DNA of 64,000 nucleotides from Dysgonomonas gadei ATCC BAA-286 (GCF_000213555.1 NZ_GL891980.1:124001-188000); one strand, 5' to 3'. Positions 7,948 to 17,439 are shown, counted from the stretch's first letter. Translations and numbers: made by a program. Notes: generated by a model not told the origin, from the letters alone.

Positions 7948-10458
7948 ATGAAAATCCGTATCCTGTTAATCGTCCTGTTTATTACAGGTTTTTCATCTAT
8001 GTCGGCACAGACCAGTACCCCGGCTGCCAATATCGTAAATGTTCTTGTGAAAGGACAGCTGGTAGATTCTCTGACAAATGAGACAGTGCCTTATGCCACA
8101 ATTAAAATAACAGACAAAGGAGCCACTCCTCAATTGCTAAAAGCTGTAGCAAGTGACGACAACGGTAAGTTTCAGCTGACTATGAACAAAAAAGGCGAGT
8201 ACCTTTTCACTGCCGAATTTATCGGAAAAAAAACGGTTACAAAAACAATTGAAATTGGAAATGCAAAAACACTCGATCTCGGCACAATCCTTATGCCTGA
8301 TGATGCCCAGGCTCTGTCGGAAGTGGTCATATCGGCTCAGAAACCGCTGGTGAAAGTAGATTTGGACAAAATCACGTACAGTATGGAAGATGATCCCGAG
8401 TCTAAAACCAACAACGTATTGGATATGTTGAAAAAAGTACCCATGGTAACTGTCGATGGAGAAGAAAACATACAGCTCAAAGGCTCCTCTAATTATAAAA
8501 TATACCTCAACGGCAAACCATCGAATATGATAACAAGCAATCCGAAAGATGTATTGCGCAGCATGCCGGCGAGTTCTATAAAGGATATAGAGGTCATTAC
8601 CGACCCGGGAGCAAAGTATGATGCGGAAGGTGTTGCAGGGATTATTAATATTATAACCCAGAAAAATACATCGATGGGTGGCTATACCGCTACATTAAAC
8701 GGACGTGTAGATGATCTGGGCGGATTCGGAGGCGGCCTTTATTTGCAAATGAAATATGGAAAACTAGGATTTACAGGTGGATATAATTATTATGAGTATA
8801 AACGTCCATGGGGAAGTTCAAACTCATTTACTGAAGATTACACGAGCACCAATAACAAATATCTGTATCAGGATGGAGCATCAAAAAATAATGGAAACGG
8901 CCAGTACGGAAACGGTGAAATAAGCTTTGAACTGGACACTCTCAATCTTATCAATGTAGGCTTCAACCGATATTATGGAAACGGCAAATCCCAATCGGAG
9001 CAAGTCGTGGAAATGCTGAATAAAGATCGTGATTCACAATATAAATATAACAACGACAGTCATTCGAAGCAAAACTATGGAGGCACCGATGTCAATGTCG
9101 ATTATCAACGTACATTTAGCAAGAAAGATCAATTACTGACCGCATCTTACAGGTTCAGCCTCAGTCCTAATGATCAGGAATCAAACAGCGATATAAATCT
9201 CTTAAGCGGGACAAAACCAGCTACAGCTGTCACTAACCGCCAATATACCGATGCCGATATGAAAGAACATACTTTCCAGGTAGACTTTGTCACACCATTC
9301 GGTAAGATACACAATCTTGAAGCAGGTGCTAAATACATCATCCGGCTCAATCAGAGCAACAGCGGCTATGATATCCTTAATGGATCAGGTCAATGGGTAA
9401 ATGTACCACAAATCTATGACGAATTCAGGCACGAACAGGATATCCTTGCTGCTTATGGTGGATATAGCGCTAAATTCCAGAAATGGGGCGTTAAAACAGG
9501 TCTAAGATACGAAGCCACTTGGTTGGACGCAAAGTTCCCCCAAAAAGACGATATGGACTTCAAAGTCGATTACTCCAATCTGGTTCCGTCTGCAACCCTT
9601 ACATACCAAATAAAACCGGCTCAGAATATCCGCTTCGGATATAATATGCGCATACAGCGTCCGGGAATTTATCAACTGAATCCTTATGTGAATACAACGA
9701 ACCCCAATTATATCCAGCAGGGTAATCCGGGACTGGATGCTGTAAAGAATCATAACTTCAGTTTAAATTTCGGTTCATTTAGCCAAAAGTTAAATTTCAA
9801 TGCAAATCTGTCTTATGATTTCGAAGACAATGGCATTGAAAATATTACTACACGCGAAGATGGAGTTTCTACAACAACCTATGAAAATATAGGCGAACGA
9901 AAAAATCTTGGTTTGTCGGCTTATGTAAACTGGAGTCCTAATGACAAGATCCGTATATACAGTAACATGTCGGGAAGATATGTGGATATAAAATCTAACA
10001 GGACCTCCATTCTCAATGAAAAAACAAGCAACAACGGCTTTGCCGGTAATATATTCGCCGGAGGGCAATACTCATTTCCTCAAAATTTTAAAGCATATTT
10101 AAACACCGGATTTTTCAGCCGTCAAATAAACCTGCAAGGTGAAGGCCCGTCTTTCTTCTTTCATAGCATCTCCTTCTCGAAAGGATTTATGCAAGATAGA
10201 TTGCAATTCCGTGCCTATGCACAAAATCCATTTAAGAAAGACAATGAGTTCAAAACCAAAACCATCACAGATACATTCCATACAGAGTCAATAATGAAGG
10301 GCAGGATGCGCCAATTCGGTATTTCTGTTTCGTTCCGCTTCGGAGAGATGAAAGCCCAGATAAAGAAAGCTCAGCGAAGCATCAATAATGATGATAATAT
10401 GGGTGGCGGACAAGGTAATCAAGGTACTCAAGGCGGACAAGGTGGCGGACAGAATTAG
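7948..10458 (+). CDS. TonB-dependent-receptor-like outer-membrane barrel protein
   Basis: 836 residues. A signal peptide (1-20, ending SMSAQ) is followed by a carboxypeptidase-regulatory-like beta-sandwich (about 32-115), a plug-like domain (about 120-232; LDMLKKVPMVTVDG, AEGVAGIINIITQK) and a long barrel of the OMP_b-brl_3 type to about residue 800. The last 30 residues are Gly/Gln/Asn-rich (GGGQGNQGTQGGQGGGQ), an unusual C-terminal tail for a barrel, which normally ends in an aromatic. There is no SusD partner, so it is not a typical SusC. Ligand unknown. It is a single-gene unit with its own terminator. Confidence 0.85.
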   Translation: MKIRILLIVLFITGFSSMSAQTSTPAANIVNVLVKGQLVDSLTNETVPYATIKITDKGATPQLLKAVASDDNGKFQLTMNKKGEYLFTAEFIGKKTVTKTIEIGNAKTLDLGTILMPDDAQALSEVVISAQKPLVKVDLDKITYSMEDDPESKTNNVLDMLKKVPMVTVDGEENIQLKGSSNYKIYLNGKPSNMITSNPKDVLRSMPASSIKDIEVITDPGAKYDAEGVAGIINIITQKNTSMGGYTATLNGRVDDLGGFGGGLYLQMKYGKLGFTGGYNYYEYKRPWGSSNSFTEDYTSTNNKYLYQDGASKNNGNGQYGNGEISFELDTLNLINVGFNRYYGNGKSQSEQVVEMLNKDRDSQYKYNNDSHSKQNYGGTDVNVDYQRTFSKKDQLLTASYRFSLSPNDQESNSDINLLSGTKPATAVTNRQYTDADMKEHTFQVDFVTPFGKIHNLEAGAKYIIRLNQSNSGYDILNGSGQWVNVPQIYDEFRHEQDILAAYGGYSAKFQKWGVKTGLRYEATWLDAKFPQKDDMDFKVDYSNLVPSATLTYQIKPAQNIRFGYNMRIQRPGIYQLNPYVNTTNPNYIQQGNPGLDAVKNHNFSLNFGSFSQKLNFNANLSYDFEDNGIENITTREDGVSTTTYENIGERKNLGLSAYVNWSPNDKIRIYSNMSGRYVDIKSNRTSILNEKTSNNGFAGNIFAGGQYSFPQNFKAYLNTGFFSRQINLQGEGPSFFFHSISFSKGFMQDRLQFRAYAQNPFKKDNEFKTKTITDTFHTESIMKGRMRQFGISVSFRFGEMKAQIKKAQRSINNDDNMGGGQGNQGTQGGQGGGQN

Positions 10459-10480
10459 CCGGCATCTTAATAATATATGG

Positions 10481-10514
10481 GAGGCTTTTCAATAATTGAA
10501 AAGCCTCTTTTTGT
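10481..10514 (+). terminator. Rho-independent terminator
   Basis: The near-perfect stem GAGGCTTTTCAAT / ATTGAAAAGCCTC is followed by a T-run, 22 bases after the barrel-receptor stop. Confidence 0.85.
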
Positions 10515-10618
10515 TTTATATCAAATCAAAAACCGATTTTTCATTTGTAATAAAAATAATAAATATTACATTTATACACAAACAGAGACTATATACACAT
10601 ATAGAAATAAAGAGCAAT

Positions 10619-11425
10619 ATGATTCATAAATATGAACTTATGGTTGAAAATAGAGATAGAACGAATATATCGATGATTACCAAAGCGATGGAGTTGCTGG
10701 AATCCCTATCGAAGTACCCTAAAGGATTGACCCTGCAGGAGATAGTAGGCATACTCGATTATCCCAAATCATCAATATACAAAATAGCGACTAATCTTCT
10801 CGATCTGGGTTATGTAGGCCGTGAACCGGACAGCCTTCGTTATTTTCTGTCTCACAAATTGCTATTGCTTGGCCTGACCGCTGTCAGCAGTTACGACATT
10901 ATAGAAAAATCGGAAGAATATATGAAACGGTTGCGAGACAAGGTGGGCGAATCGGTAATGATAGGGACGCTTGTAGATACAGAAGTCGTTCTGATTAAAC
11001 AAGTACAAGGTAACCTCGATTTCGTATTTACCCTACAACAGGGAATGCGGTTTAATCTACATTCGACTGCTCCGGGTAAAGTCCTGTTAGCTTTTATGCC
11101 TGAGAAAGACCAAAGAGAGAAACTTTCAGAAATCCATTTCGAAGCACATAACGAGTATACCATCACGGAGAAAGGCCTATTAAAGAAGGAACTCGACAGA
11201 ATTGTTACAGACGGATATGCCCTTGACCTGAACGAAACAGTAAAAGGAGTACATTGTATTGCCGCACCCATCTTCGACGAACGGGGCAATGCAATCGCCT
11301 GCATATGGACATCAGGCCCGGCAGGGCGGCTATCCGAAGACAAAGTCAGAAGTGTAGGTTTGCAGACTCGTAATGCAGGGTTGGAAATATCCCAAAACAT
11401 CGGCTATAAACATAAATTAAAATAA
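10619..11425 (+). CDS. IclR family transcriptional regulator
   Basis: 268 residues from the ATG at 10619. The open frame continues upstream into the terminator of the previous gene, so the longer version is rejected. A winged HTH at about 15-75 (LTLQEIVGILDYPKSSIYKIATNLLDLGYV) is followed by the GAF-like effector domain (about 90-262; SVMIGTLVDTEVVLIKQV, GVHCIAAPIFDERG). IclR proteins control catabolic genes in response to small molecules. The gene 9 bases downstream (DUF1349-like) is probably cotranscribed. Effector unknown. Confidence 0.9.
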   Translation: MIHKYELMVENRDRTNISMITKAMELLESLSKYPKGLTLQEIVGILDYPKSSIYKIATNLLDLGYVGREPDSLRYFLSHKLLLLGLTAVSSYDIIEKSEEYMKRLRDKVGESVMIGTLVDTEVVLIKQVQGNLDFVFTLQQGMRFNLHSTAPGKVLLAFMPEKDQREKLSEIHFEAHNEYTITEKGLLKKELDRIVTDGYALDLNETVKGVHCIAAPIFDERGNAIACIWTSGPAGRLSEDKVRSVGLQTRNAGLEISQNIGYKHKLK

Positions 11426-11434
11426 AATAATAAG

Positions 11435-12082
11435 ATGAAAAAAGTTATCATTTGCCTTCTGGCAATTGCCTCAGTTCAGTCAGCAATGGCTCAAAGCCTC
11501 GAAAAGATGCAATGGTTCAACGAACCCGAAAAATGGGAAATAAAAAATAATACATTAAGTATGTTTGTTACTCCGCAAAGCGATTACTGGCGTATCTCGC
11601 ATTATGGCTTCACAGTAGATGACGCACCTTTTTACTATGCAACCTATGGCGGTGAATTCGAGGTGAAAGTAAAAATCACAGGCGACTATAAAGCCCGCTT
11701 CGACCAGATGGGGCTAATGCTTCGTATAGACCATGAAAATTACATAAAAGCAGGTGTGGAATTTGTTGATGGGAAGTTTAACCTGAGTACGGTTGTTACT
11801 CACAAAACAAGCGACTGGAGCGTTATAGCATTGGATAATACGCCTTCATTTGTCTGGATCAAAGCCGTAAGAAGACTCGATGCCGTGGAAGTATTCTATT
11901 CCTTCGATGACAAAACTTATACAATGATGCGCAATGCCCATCTACAGGATAATATCCCCGTTATGGTGGGGCTAATGGCGGCATGCCCGGATGGAAAGGG
12001 CTTCGATGCTAAATTCGAAAATTTCAAGGTTACTCATTTGCCGGATCAACGGCGTTTGCAATGGCTAAAGAACAATCAATAA
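11435..12082 (+). CDS. DUF1349-like secreted protein
   Basis: 215 residues with a signal peptide (1-19, QSAMAQ) followed by one concanavalin-A-like beta-sandwich (about 25-205). Phrases such as FDQMGLMLRIDHENYIKAGVEF and VMVGLMAACPDGKGFDAKFENF are characteristic of DUF1349 (regulation of enolase 1 family). The presence of a signal peptide puts it in the periplasm or outside. The fold often binds carbohydrate, but no binding residues can be named. It follows the IclR gene by 9 bases and is likely in the same operon. Confidence 0.8.
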   Translation: MKKVIICLLAIASVQSAMAQSLEKMQWFNEPEKWEIKNNTLSMFVTPQSDYWRISHYGFTVDDAPFYYATYGGEFEVKVKITGDYKARFDQMGLMLRIDHENYIKAGVEFVDGKFNLSTVVTHKTSDWSVIALDNTPSFVWIKAVRRLDAVEVFYSFDDKTYTMMRNAHLQDNIPVMVGLMAACPDGKGFDAKFENFKVTHLPDQRRLQWLKNNQ

Positions 12083-12088
12083 CAAAAT

Positions 12089-12115
12089 GGGGCGATAATA
12101 TCCGCCCTTTTTTAT
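12089..12115 (+). terminator. Rho-independent terminator
   Basis: The stem GGGCG / CGCCC is followed by a TTTTTTA tail, just after the DUF1349-like gene and next to the convergent dprA stop. Confidence 0.65.
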
Positions 12116-13237
12116 TTAGGCAAGAGCATACATATTGCCCGGAAGGTTCTTTATCAGCCCTTTCATTTCCAACTCCAGAAGAGTGGTAAACAATTGATAT
12201 GCCGGGATATTCAGCTCTCTGGCCAGCTGATCTATATGTAGCGAATCTATTGTGCCCAGCTTATCTGTAATGATCTTCTCTTCGTCTGTAAGAACGACAA
12301 ACAGGTTTTGCTGACGCGGCATTTTCTTCTTTTTCTGCGACGCATCGTCCCAACCCATTTGCTGAAGGAAATATTCTGTCGACTGGAACAAATCCGCTTT
12401 ATGAGAGGCTATCAGTTTATTGCATCCGCGCGAATACCTGTCCGACATCCGGCCGGGTACAGCGAATATATCTTTACAGTACGAGCCTGCAATCTCAGCA
12501 GTTATCAGTGAGCCTCCTTTTTCGTCCGATTCCACAACCACAACAGCATCTGCCATGCCTGCCACAATACGGTTCCGGCGAACAAAGTTATAGCGGTCAG
12601 GATCGGTCTTGCTCGGAAAATCGGAAAGTAACCCTCCTTTTTCTAACATCTCTATCGCAGTTTGCCTATGTACAGCCGGATAAATCATATCCAAGCCATG
12701 GGCCAGCACTCCCACCGTGGACAGGTTATATTTGAGAGCAGCTCTGTGGGCATGTATATCTATTCCATAAGCAAGCCCGCTAACAATAAGTGTATCGGGT
12801 AACACTGCGGATATCTTTTCTAAAAATGCATCACAAAAGCTGTTGCCATAATTCGTTGAATTGCGGGTACCGACAATACTTATTATCTTGTCCGCATTAA
12901 AATCAGCTTTCCCTCTGAAATAAAAGAGTACCGGAGCATCGGCACAATCTTTCAGACGGTGGGGATAATCTTTATCACTGATAAAGTAGGTAGAAATACC
13001 ATTCTTTTCTACAAACTCAAGTTCTTTCTCTGCCCTATTCAATACTTCCGGATTTAATATCTCTCCAACAAGTTTGGGCGAAAGTCCCTGAATACTTAAT
13101 AGCGATTTCCTGCCCGACCTGAATATTGCTTCTTCATTACCTGTCACCTGCAGCAGATTACGCGCGGTAATATCGCCCACCCCTAATATCCGGGTAAGGG
13201 CGATCTGATAAAGACGCTTATCAGCAGATATACTCAT
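12116..13237 (-). CDS. dprA: DNA-processing protein DprA
   Basis: 373 residues. An N-terminal helix-hairpin-helix-like domain (about 1-75; ILGVGDITARNLL) is followed by the Rossmann-like DprA core: IVGTRNSTNYG, SGLAYGIDIHAHRAAL, the FVRRNRIVAG motif and the GGSLITAEIAG motif. A C-terminal winged helix (about 315-370; IDQLARELNIPAYQLFTTL) completes the standard architecture. DprA loads RecA on incoming single-stranded DNA during natural transformation. The start codon directly abuts the stop of nothing upstream in frame: the ABC ATPase gene's stop lies immediately 3' of the dprA ATG on the map, so dprA is downstream of that gene with zero spacing. Confidence 0.95.
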   Translation of the reverse strand: MSISADKRLYQIALTRILGVGDITARNLLQVTGNEEAIFRSGRKSLLSIQGLSPKLVGEILNPEVLNRAEKELEFVEKNGISTYFISDKDYPHRLKDCADAPVLFYFRGKADFNADKIISIVGTRNSTNYGNSFCDAFLEKISAVLPDTLIVSGLAYGIDIHAHRAALKYNLSTVGVLAHGLDMIYPAVHRQTAIEMLEKGGLLSDFPSKTDPDRYNFVRRNRIVAGMADAVVVVESDEKGGSLITAEIAGSYCKDIFAVPGRMSDRYSRGCNKLIASHKADLFQSTEYFLQQMGWDDASQKKKKMPRQQNLFVVLTDEEKIITDKLGTIDSLHIDQLARELNIPAYQLFTTLLELEMKGLIKNLPGNMYALA

Positions 13238-13909
13238 TTATAAAAATTCAGGCTGGTTTTCCAATATCATACCATCCTTCATATGGATGGTGCGGTCAGT
13301 TATAGAGGCCAGATGCTCGTCATGCGTTACAATAACAAAAGTCTGACCAAGCGTATCACGTAGTTTGAAAAACAGTTGGTGCAACTCGTCTTTATTTTCA
13401 GAATCAAGACTGCCTGAAGGCTCATCCGCAAGTATCACAGCCGGATTATTTATCAGCGCACGCGCAACGGCCACCCGCTGCTTTTCCCCTCCCGACAACT
13501 CATTAGGCTTATGTTCCATACGGAGCGATAATCCAAGCATATCCAGAAGTTCTTTCGCTTTGGCTTTGGACTGCGATTCCTTCACTCTTCCTATAAGAGC
13601 CGGGATCATTACATTTTCCAATGCTGTAAATTCCGGCAATAGCTGATGGAATTGAAATACAAATCCGATATTTTTGTTACGGAAATCCGAAAGGCGAGAA
13701 TCATTCAGTCTGCTCAGATTCTCATTATTAATATAAACAGTTCCGCTATCAGCCTTATCCAGCGTCCCCATAATTTGCAGAAGAGTGGTTTTACCCGCAC
13801 CACTGGCACCCACTATAGATATTATCTCCCCTTTTTCTACACGGAGGTCTATTCCTTTCAATACTTTGAGAGAACCAAAGCTTTTGGTAATTCCTTCTAC
13901 TGCAATCAT
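13238..13909 (-). CDS. ABC transporter ATP-binding protein, LolD-like
   Basis: 223 residues from the ATG at 13907-13909 (MIAVEGITKSFG); a longer frame uses TTG. Walker A GASGAGKT, signature LSGGEKQR, Walker B VILADEPSGSLD and the switch THDEH are all intact. Size and sequence are those of the MacB/LolD/FtsE class, which power lipoprotein release or efflux with a separate permease. No permease gene is adjacent. It is followed directly by dprA with zero spacing. LolD is the likeliest identity, but FtsE-like alternatives cannot be excluded. Confidence 0.85.
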   Translation of the reverse strand: MIAVEGITKSFGSLKVLKGIDLRVEKGEIISIVGASGAGKTTLLQIMGTLDKADSGTVYINNENLSRLNDSRLSDFRNKNIGFVFQFHQLLPEFTALENVMIPALIGRVKESQSKAKAKELLDMLGLSLRMEHKPNELSGGEKQRVAVARALINNPAVILADEPSGSLDSENKDELHQLFFKLRDTLGQTFVIVTHDEHLASITDRTIHMKDGMILENQPEFL

Positions 13910-13918
13910 TTTATTATC

Positions 13919-14012
13919 AATTAGCAAATTCGAAAATTAGCAGATTAGCAAATTAAATAACAGAGTTTTAGGGCTCATTTGCTAATTTTCAAATCTGCTA
14001 ATCTGCCAATTA
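13919..14012. repeat. AATTAGCA-type inverted repeat
   Basis: Two tracts of repeated AATTAGCA / GATTAGCA units, one at 13919-13955 and its inverse at 13977-14012. They can form a hairpin between the ugd stop and the LolD-like start. A similar tract occurs at about 49703-49740. Confidence 0.6.
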
Positions 14013-14015
14013 AAA

Positions 14016-15335
14016 TTAGATACCTATTCCGAAATAATCGAAACCTGCATCATTCATCTCTTGTTTATTATAGATATTACGCCCGTCAAAAACGACAGGT
14101 TTATTCATTGTTTTCTTAATCACTTCCCATGTTGGCAGACGGAATTCATTCCATTCTGTCACCATCAGTATAGCATCAGCATCGAGGGTCGCATCGTAAA
14201 TATCTTTCGCATACACTACTGTATCTCCCAAATGGTGCTTTCTTGCTTCTTCCATTGCTACCGGGTCATAAACACGTACTTTCGCTCCGGCTTTTATCAC
14301 TTTTTCTATTAGCACCAGAGCAGGAGCCTCACGCATATCATCGGTCTTCGGTTTGAAAGCCAATCCCCATACAGCAATGGTTTTTCCTTTGATATCGCCA
14401 TTGTAATATTTCATTAGCTTATCAAAAAGGATGTTTTTCTGGCGTTCATTTACATTTTCCACTGCCTCAAGTATCTCCATTTTATACCCGAGTTTGTTTG
14501 CTGTTTTTATAATCGCTTTCACATCCTTAGGAAAGCAACTGCCCCCGTATCCGCAACCGGAATACAGAAATTTAGAACCAATACGGGCATCCGAACCGAT
14601 CCCTTTACGCACCATATTTACATCTGCTCCTACAATTTCACACAGATTTGCTATATCGTTCATAAAGCTGATACGTGTAGCAAGCATAGCATTCGCTGCA
14701 TATTTAATCATCTCGGCAGATGGAATATCTGTATAGATAATACGGTAGTTATTCAGTGTAAATGGTTTATATAGTTTTTCCATCAGTTTTTGAGCTTCTC
14801 CCGATTCTACACCCACAACTACACGGTCGGGCTGCATAAAGTCTGTAATAGCAGCTCCTTCTTTCAGAAATTCAGGATTGGAAGCCACATCGAACTTCAA
14901 GTCAGATAAACCTCTTTTGTCCAGTTCTTCCTGTATAGTCTTTTTTACCAATTTGGCTGTTCCTACAGGCACAGTACTTTTGGTGACAATCACCATGTAT
15001 TTATTTAGGTTTTGTCCTACTGTACGGGCAACTTCAAGCACATACTTGAGGTCTGCACTACCATCTTCATCCGGAGGTGTACCCACAGCTGAAAACACAA
15101 TATTAACATCGTTAAGGACTGCACTCAGGTCGGTAGTAAAATGTAAACGTCCTGCTTTATGATTACGTTCCACCATTTCATCCAGTCCTGGTTCAAAGAT
15201 CGGTATGACACCATTCTTCAGATTTTCAATCTTCTTTTGGTCAATATCGACACAATAAACTTCTGTACCCATCTCTGCAAAACAAGTCCCCGTAACAAGA
15301 CCCACATACCCCGTACCAACTATTGCTATTTTCAT
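14016..15335 (-). CDS. ugd: UDP-glucose 6-dehydrogenase
   Basis: 439 residues. The N-terminal Rossmann NAD site is GTGYVGLVTG, and the catalytic cysteine motif is GYGGSCFPKD. The C-terminal UDP-binding domain (about 310-430) carries VWGLAFKPKTDDMREAP. It oxidises UDP-glucose to UDP-glucuronate with 2 NAD, supplying acidic sugar for capsule, exopolysaccharide or LPS. It stands alone rather than in a polysaccharide cluster; the nearest surface-polysaccharide genes are at 60-64 kb. A TATCTTTG promoter lies upstream at 15412-15419. Confidence 0.95.
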   Translation of the reverse strand: MKIAIVGTGYVGLVTGTCFAEMGTEVYCVDIDQKKIENLKNGVIPIFEPGLDEMVERNHKAGRLHFTTDLSAVLNDVNIVFSAVGTPPDEDGSADLKYVLEVARTVGQNLNKYMVIVTKSTVPVGTAKLVKKTIQEELDKRGLSDLKFDVASNPEFLKEGAAITDFMQPDRVVVGVESGEAQKLMEKLYKPFTLNNYRIIYTDIPSAEMIKYAANAMLATRISFMNDIANLCEIVGADVNMVRKGIGSDARIGSKFLYSGCGYGGSCFPKDVKAIIKTANKLGYKMEILEAVENVNERQKNILFDKLMKYYNGDIKGKTIAVWGLAFKPKTDDMREAPALVLIEKVIKAGAKVRVYDPVAMEEARKHHLGDTVVYAKDIYDATLDADAILMVTEWNEFRLPTWEVIKKTMNKPVVFDGRNIYNKQEMNDAGFDYFGIGI

Positions 15336-15411
15336 TAATGATAAATTTTATTTTTGCGTTTTATAAATACTTGTGATAATATATAAACTTAACAGGTTTG
15401 ATTTTCTGGCA

Positions 15412-15419
15412 CAAAGATA
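15412..15419 (-). promoter_or_regulatory. Candidate -7 element TATCTTTG for ugd
   Basis: A perfect TAnnTTTG match on the minus strand, 77 bases upstream of the ugd ATG. Confidence 0.55.
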
Positions 15420-15564
15420 ATATATTTTTAGTAAATACGTACGCATAAGCATTAATGTGCAAATCCAATTAAAAAATCTTAGACATTATCAGATTAGAAA
15501 ACATCTCTCCTCACAGCTTTCAATATAACAAGCTAATTACCAATCACTTTCATTAAAACAATAA

Positions 15565-15712
15565 AAAAAAGGTAACAAAGGTTACAGTTTTTATGTCTTT
15601 TGTAGAAGTGAAACACCTTTCACCCGCTGATCATTGCCGTCGAAAAATATTTCGCCCCTACAGTTTCCCCAAAAGGTAACAAAGGTTACACAGAAAACAA
15701 TTAATAATTAGT
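15565..15712 (+). repeat. Mosaic intergenic repeat region B with 62-bp hairpin
   Basis: The sequence AGGTAACAAAGGTTACAG (15570-15587) and a CTTTTG stretch precede a 62-bp hairpin (15601-15662). CCCCAAAAGGTAACAAAGG follows at 15667-15685, then an AATTAATAATTAG module. The flanks match those at 59755-59880 in the same orientation, but the hairpin between them is inverted. The rest of the 667-base ugd-rluF gap has no coding signal. Confidence 0.75.
15601..15662. repeat. 62-bp hairpin, orientation 1
   Basis: Begins TGTAGAAGTGAAA and ends TTTCGCCCCTACA; the off-centre core is GATCATTGC. The reverse complement of the copy at 59789-59850 matches at about 50 of 62 positions by eye. Confidence 0.8.
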
Positions 15713-15960
15713 TTTTCACTCTCCCTATAGCCTCCCACTCGGAGAGGTTGGAGGGCTTAAAAGGTTACACTTGTTCTATTTATTGCTTTTTACCCTCATT
15801 GTAAGTCCCCCTTGGAGGATTAAGCGGGCTAATCAATACTTCAAAGAACTATTCTCTAATAGTTAATAACTATCAGCCACCGATATAGATAAAGTTTTCC
15901 AACACTAATTCTCTTTATCAATGAATATTCCAACAAAAGAAATAAACGAAACAAATTAAT

Positions 15961-15968
15961 TATCTTTG
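15961..15968 (+). promoter_or_regulatory. Candidate -7 element TATCTTTG for rluF
   Basis: A perfect TAnnTTTG match, 35 bases before the rluF ATG. Confidence 0.6.
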
Positions 15969-16002
15969 CACAAAATCATCTCCGACATCACTTATACTAA
16001 AA

Positions 16003-17031
16003 ATGGAATATAGATTAAATAAATATATCAGCAACTCCGGATTCTGCTCCCGGCGCGAGGCCGACCGCTTCATCGAAGAAGGCCGTGTGACTATCAATGG
16101 CAAACGCGCCCAAGTAGGAATGCGTGTTCTTCCGGGACAAAAAGTAAAAGTAAACGGAGAACTTATCGTAAATAAAATCGAGCCGGTATACATCGCTTTC
16201 AATAAACCGGTAGGTATTGTCAGCACTACCGATCCGCAGGAAAGAGATAACATTATCAATTTCATCCGGCACGAACAACGGATATTTCCTATCGGACGAC
16301 TTGATAAAGATTCTCAGGGGTTAATTCTGTTAACCAATGATGGCGATATTGTAAATAAAATATTGCGTGCAGGGAACAATCACAAAAAAGATTACCTTGT
16401 AAAAGTGAACCGTCCTATTACCAAAGACTTCCTTACACGCATGGCACAGGGTGTTCCCATACTGGACCGCGTTACCCGCCGATGCGAAATAGTAGAGATA
16501 AACCCCTACATGTTCCGCATATCGCTTATACAGGGGCTAAACAGGCAGATCAGACGTATGTGCGAATATTTCGATTATGAAGTACTCAAGCTGGAACGCA
16601 TACAGATAATGAATATCAAACTCGGCGATCTGGGACAGGGTAACTGGCGCAACCTGACACCGACTGAACTGGAAGGACTTTTCGATATGCTGGAAAACTC
16701 AGAAAAAACTCAGATGTCTAAGGCGCCGAGCAATAAAGCTTTTAACAAAGCCCTTGAAGAGTTTGATATAAAAACGGACTATAGAAAAGCCAGTATTGCT
16801 GCAAAGTACGGAAAGAAGGACAAGACAGACAAGCCGGGCAGCACAAATAGTAAATCTTCAAATACCGCTGCACCATCCTCTGACGAAAATGAACACAAGG
16901 CAAAACCGAAACGAAAAGGTAAACCTGCCAGCGGACTACGCGTAGGCAAACAAAAAGTAGCTGCGAACAAACCAAAAGGAGGTCCGAAACCGAAAGCGAA
17001 AAATCAATCTAAAAAGAAACCTCTGAAATAG
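16003..17031 (+). CDS. rluF: 23S rRNA pseudouridine synthase RluF with basic C-terminal tail
   Basis: 342 residues. An S4 RNA-binding domain (1-60; LNKYISNSGFCSRREADRFI) precedes the pseudouridine synthase domain. The catalytic Asp lies in GRLDKDSQGL, and the family motifs NNHKKDYLVKV and GLNRQIRRMCEYF match RluF, which modifies U2604 of 23S rRNA in E. coli. The catalytic part ends near residue 235. A further 105 residues are Lys/Ser/Pro-rich and probably disordered (KPKAKNQSKKKPLK), an extension absent from the E. coli protein and likely to aid RNA or ribosome binding (inference). Confidence 0.9.
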   Translation: MEYRLNKYISNSGFCSRREADRFIEEGRVTINGKRAQVGMRVLPGQKVKVNGELIVNKIEPVYIAFNKPVGIVSTTDPQERDNIINFIRHEQRIFPIGRLDKDSQGLILLTNDGDIVNKILRAGNNHKKDYLVKVNRPITKDFLTRMAQGVPILDRVTRRCEIVEINPYMFRISLIQGLNRQIRRMCEYFDYEVLKLERIQIMNIKLGDLGQGNWRNLTPTELEGLFDMLENSEKTQMSKAPSNKAFNKALEEFDIKTDYRKASIAAKYGKKDKTDKPGSTNSKSSNTAAPSSDENEHKAKPKRKGKPASGLRVGKQKVAANKPKGGPKPKAKNQSKKKPLK

Positions 17032-17045
17032 GATTTTCAATTCTT

Positions 17046-17238
17046 AGAAGCTGTTTGAGTTATATTGCCTGCCTGTTTTGAGCTGATTTAAGATAGATTT
17101 TTAGCCTTTTTATCGCAGATTTAGCGGGCTAAACCAAGAGAAAAAGGTTAAAAAGATGCTTAAAGCAGCCAAACAGAGGCTGGTAAAGGTTGTTAAAAGT
17201 TTGTTTTTATTTATTCCGGTATAATTCAAACAGCTTCT
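17046..17238. repeat. Long-hairpin repeat element, copy 2
   Basis: A 193-bp element with ends AGAAGCTGTTTGAGTTATA and an inverse differing at one base. The arms pair imperfectly throughout (GCCTGCCTGTTT against GCCTCTGTTT; TTTTTAGCCTTTTT against TTTTTAACCTTTTT) and meet at TAGCGGGCTA. It starts 15 bases after the rluF stop. Confidence 0.8.
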
Positions 17239-17439
17239 TATTTTTCACTGAGTCTGAATTCTAAATCTCCGCTAAATAAAACCCTTTTTAATTTGGCAGA
17301 GATTTAGAATTCAGTTTTTTTTTGTGAACCCTGGACGGATAAAAAAGAAATCGATAATAATATTCAACACAAATATTGTATTTTTTGTAATAAATCCCTG
17401 TCGAGTCCGACTATATAGTAACATCGAATATTTTAAGTA

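Noticed and set aside
10496..10618. Longer start for the IclR regulator
   Set aside because: The extension would begin within the terminator of the preceding gene and lacks any family similarity.
13919..14012. Possible CRISPR-like array from AATTAGCA repeats
   Set aside because: Units are about 8 bases, without unique spacers, inverted with respect to each other, and no cas genes are present.
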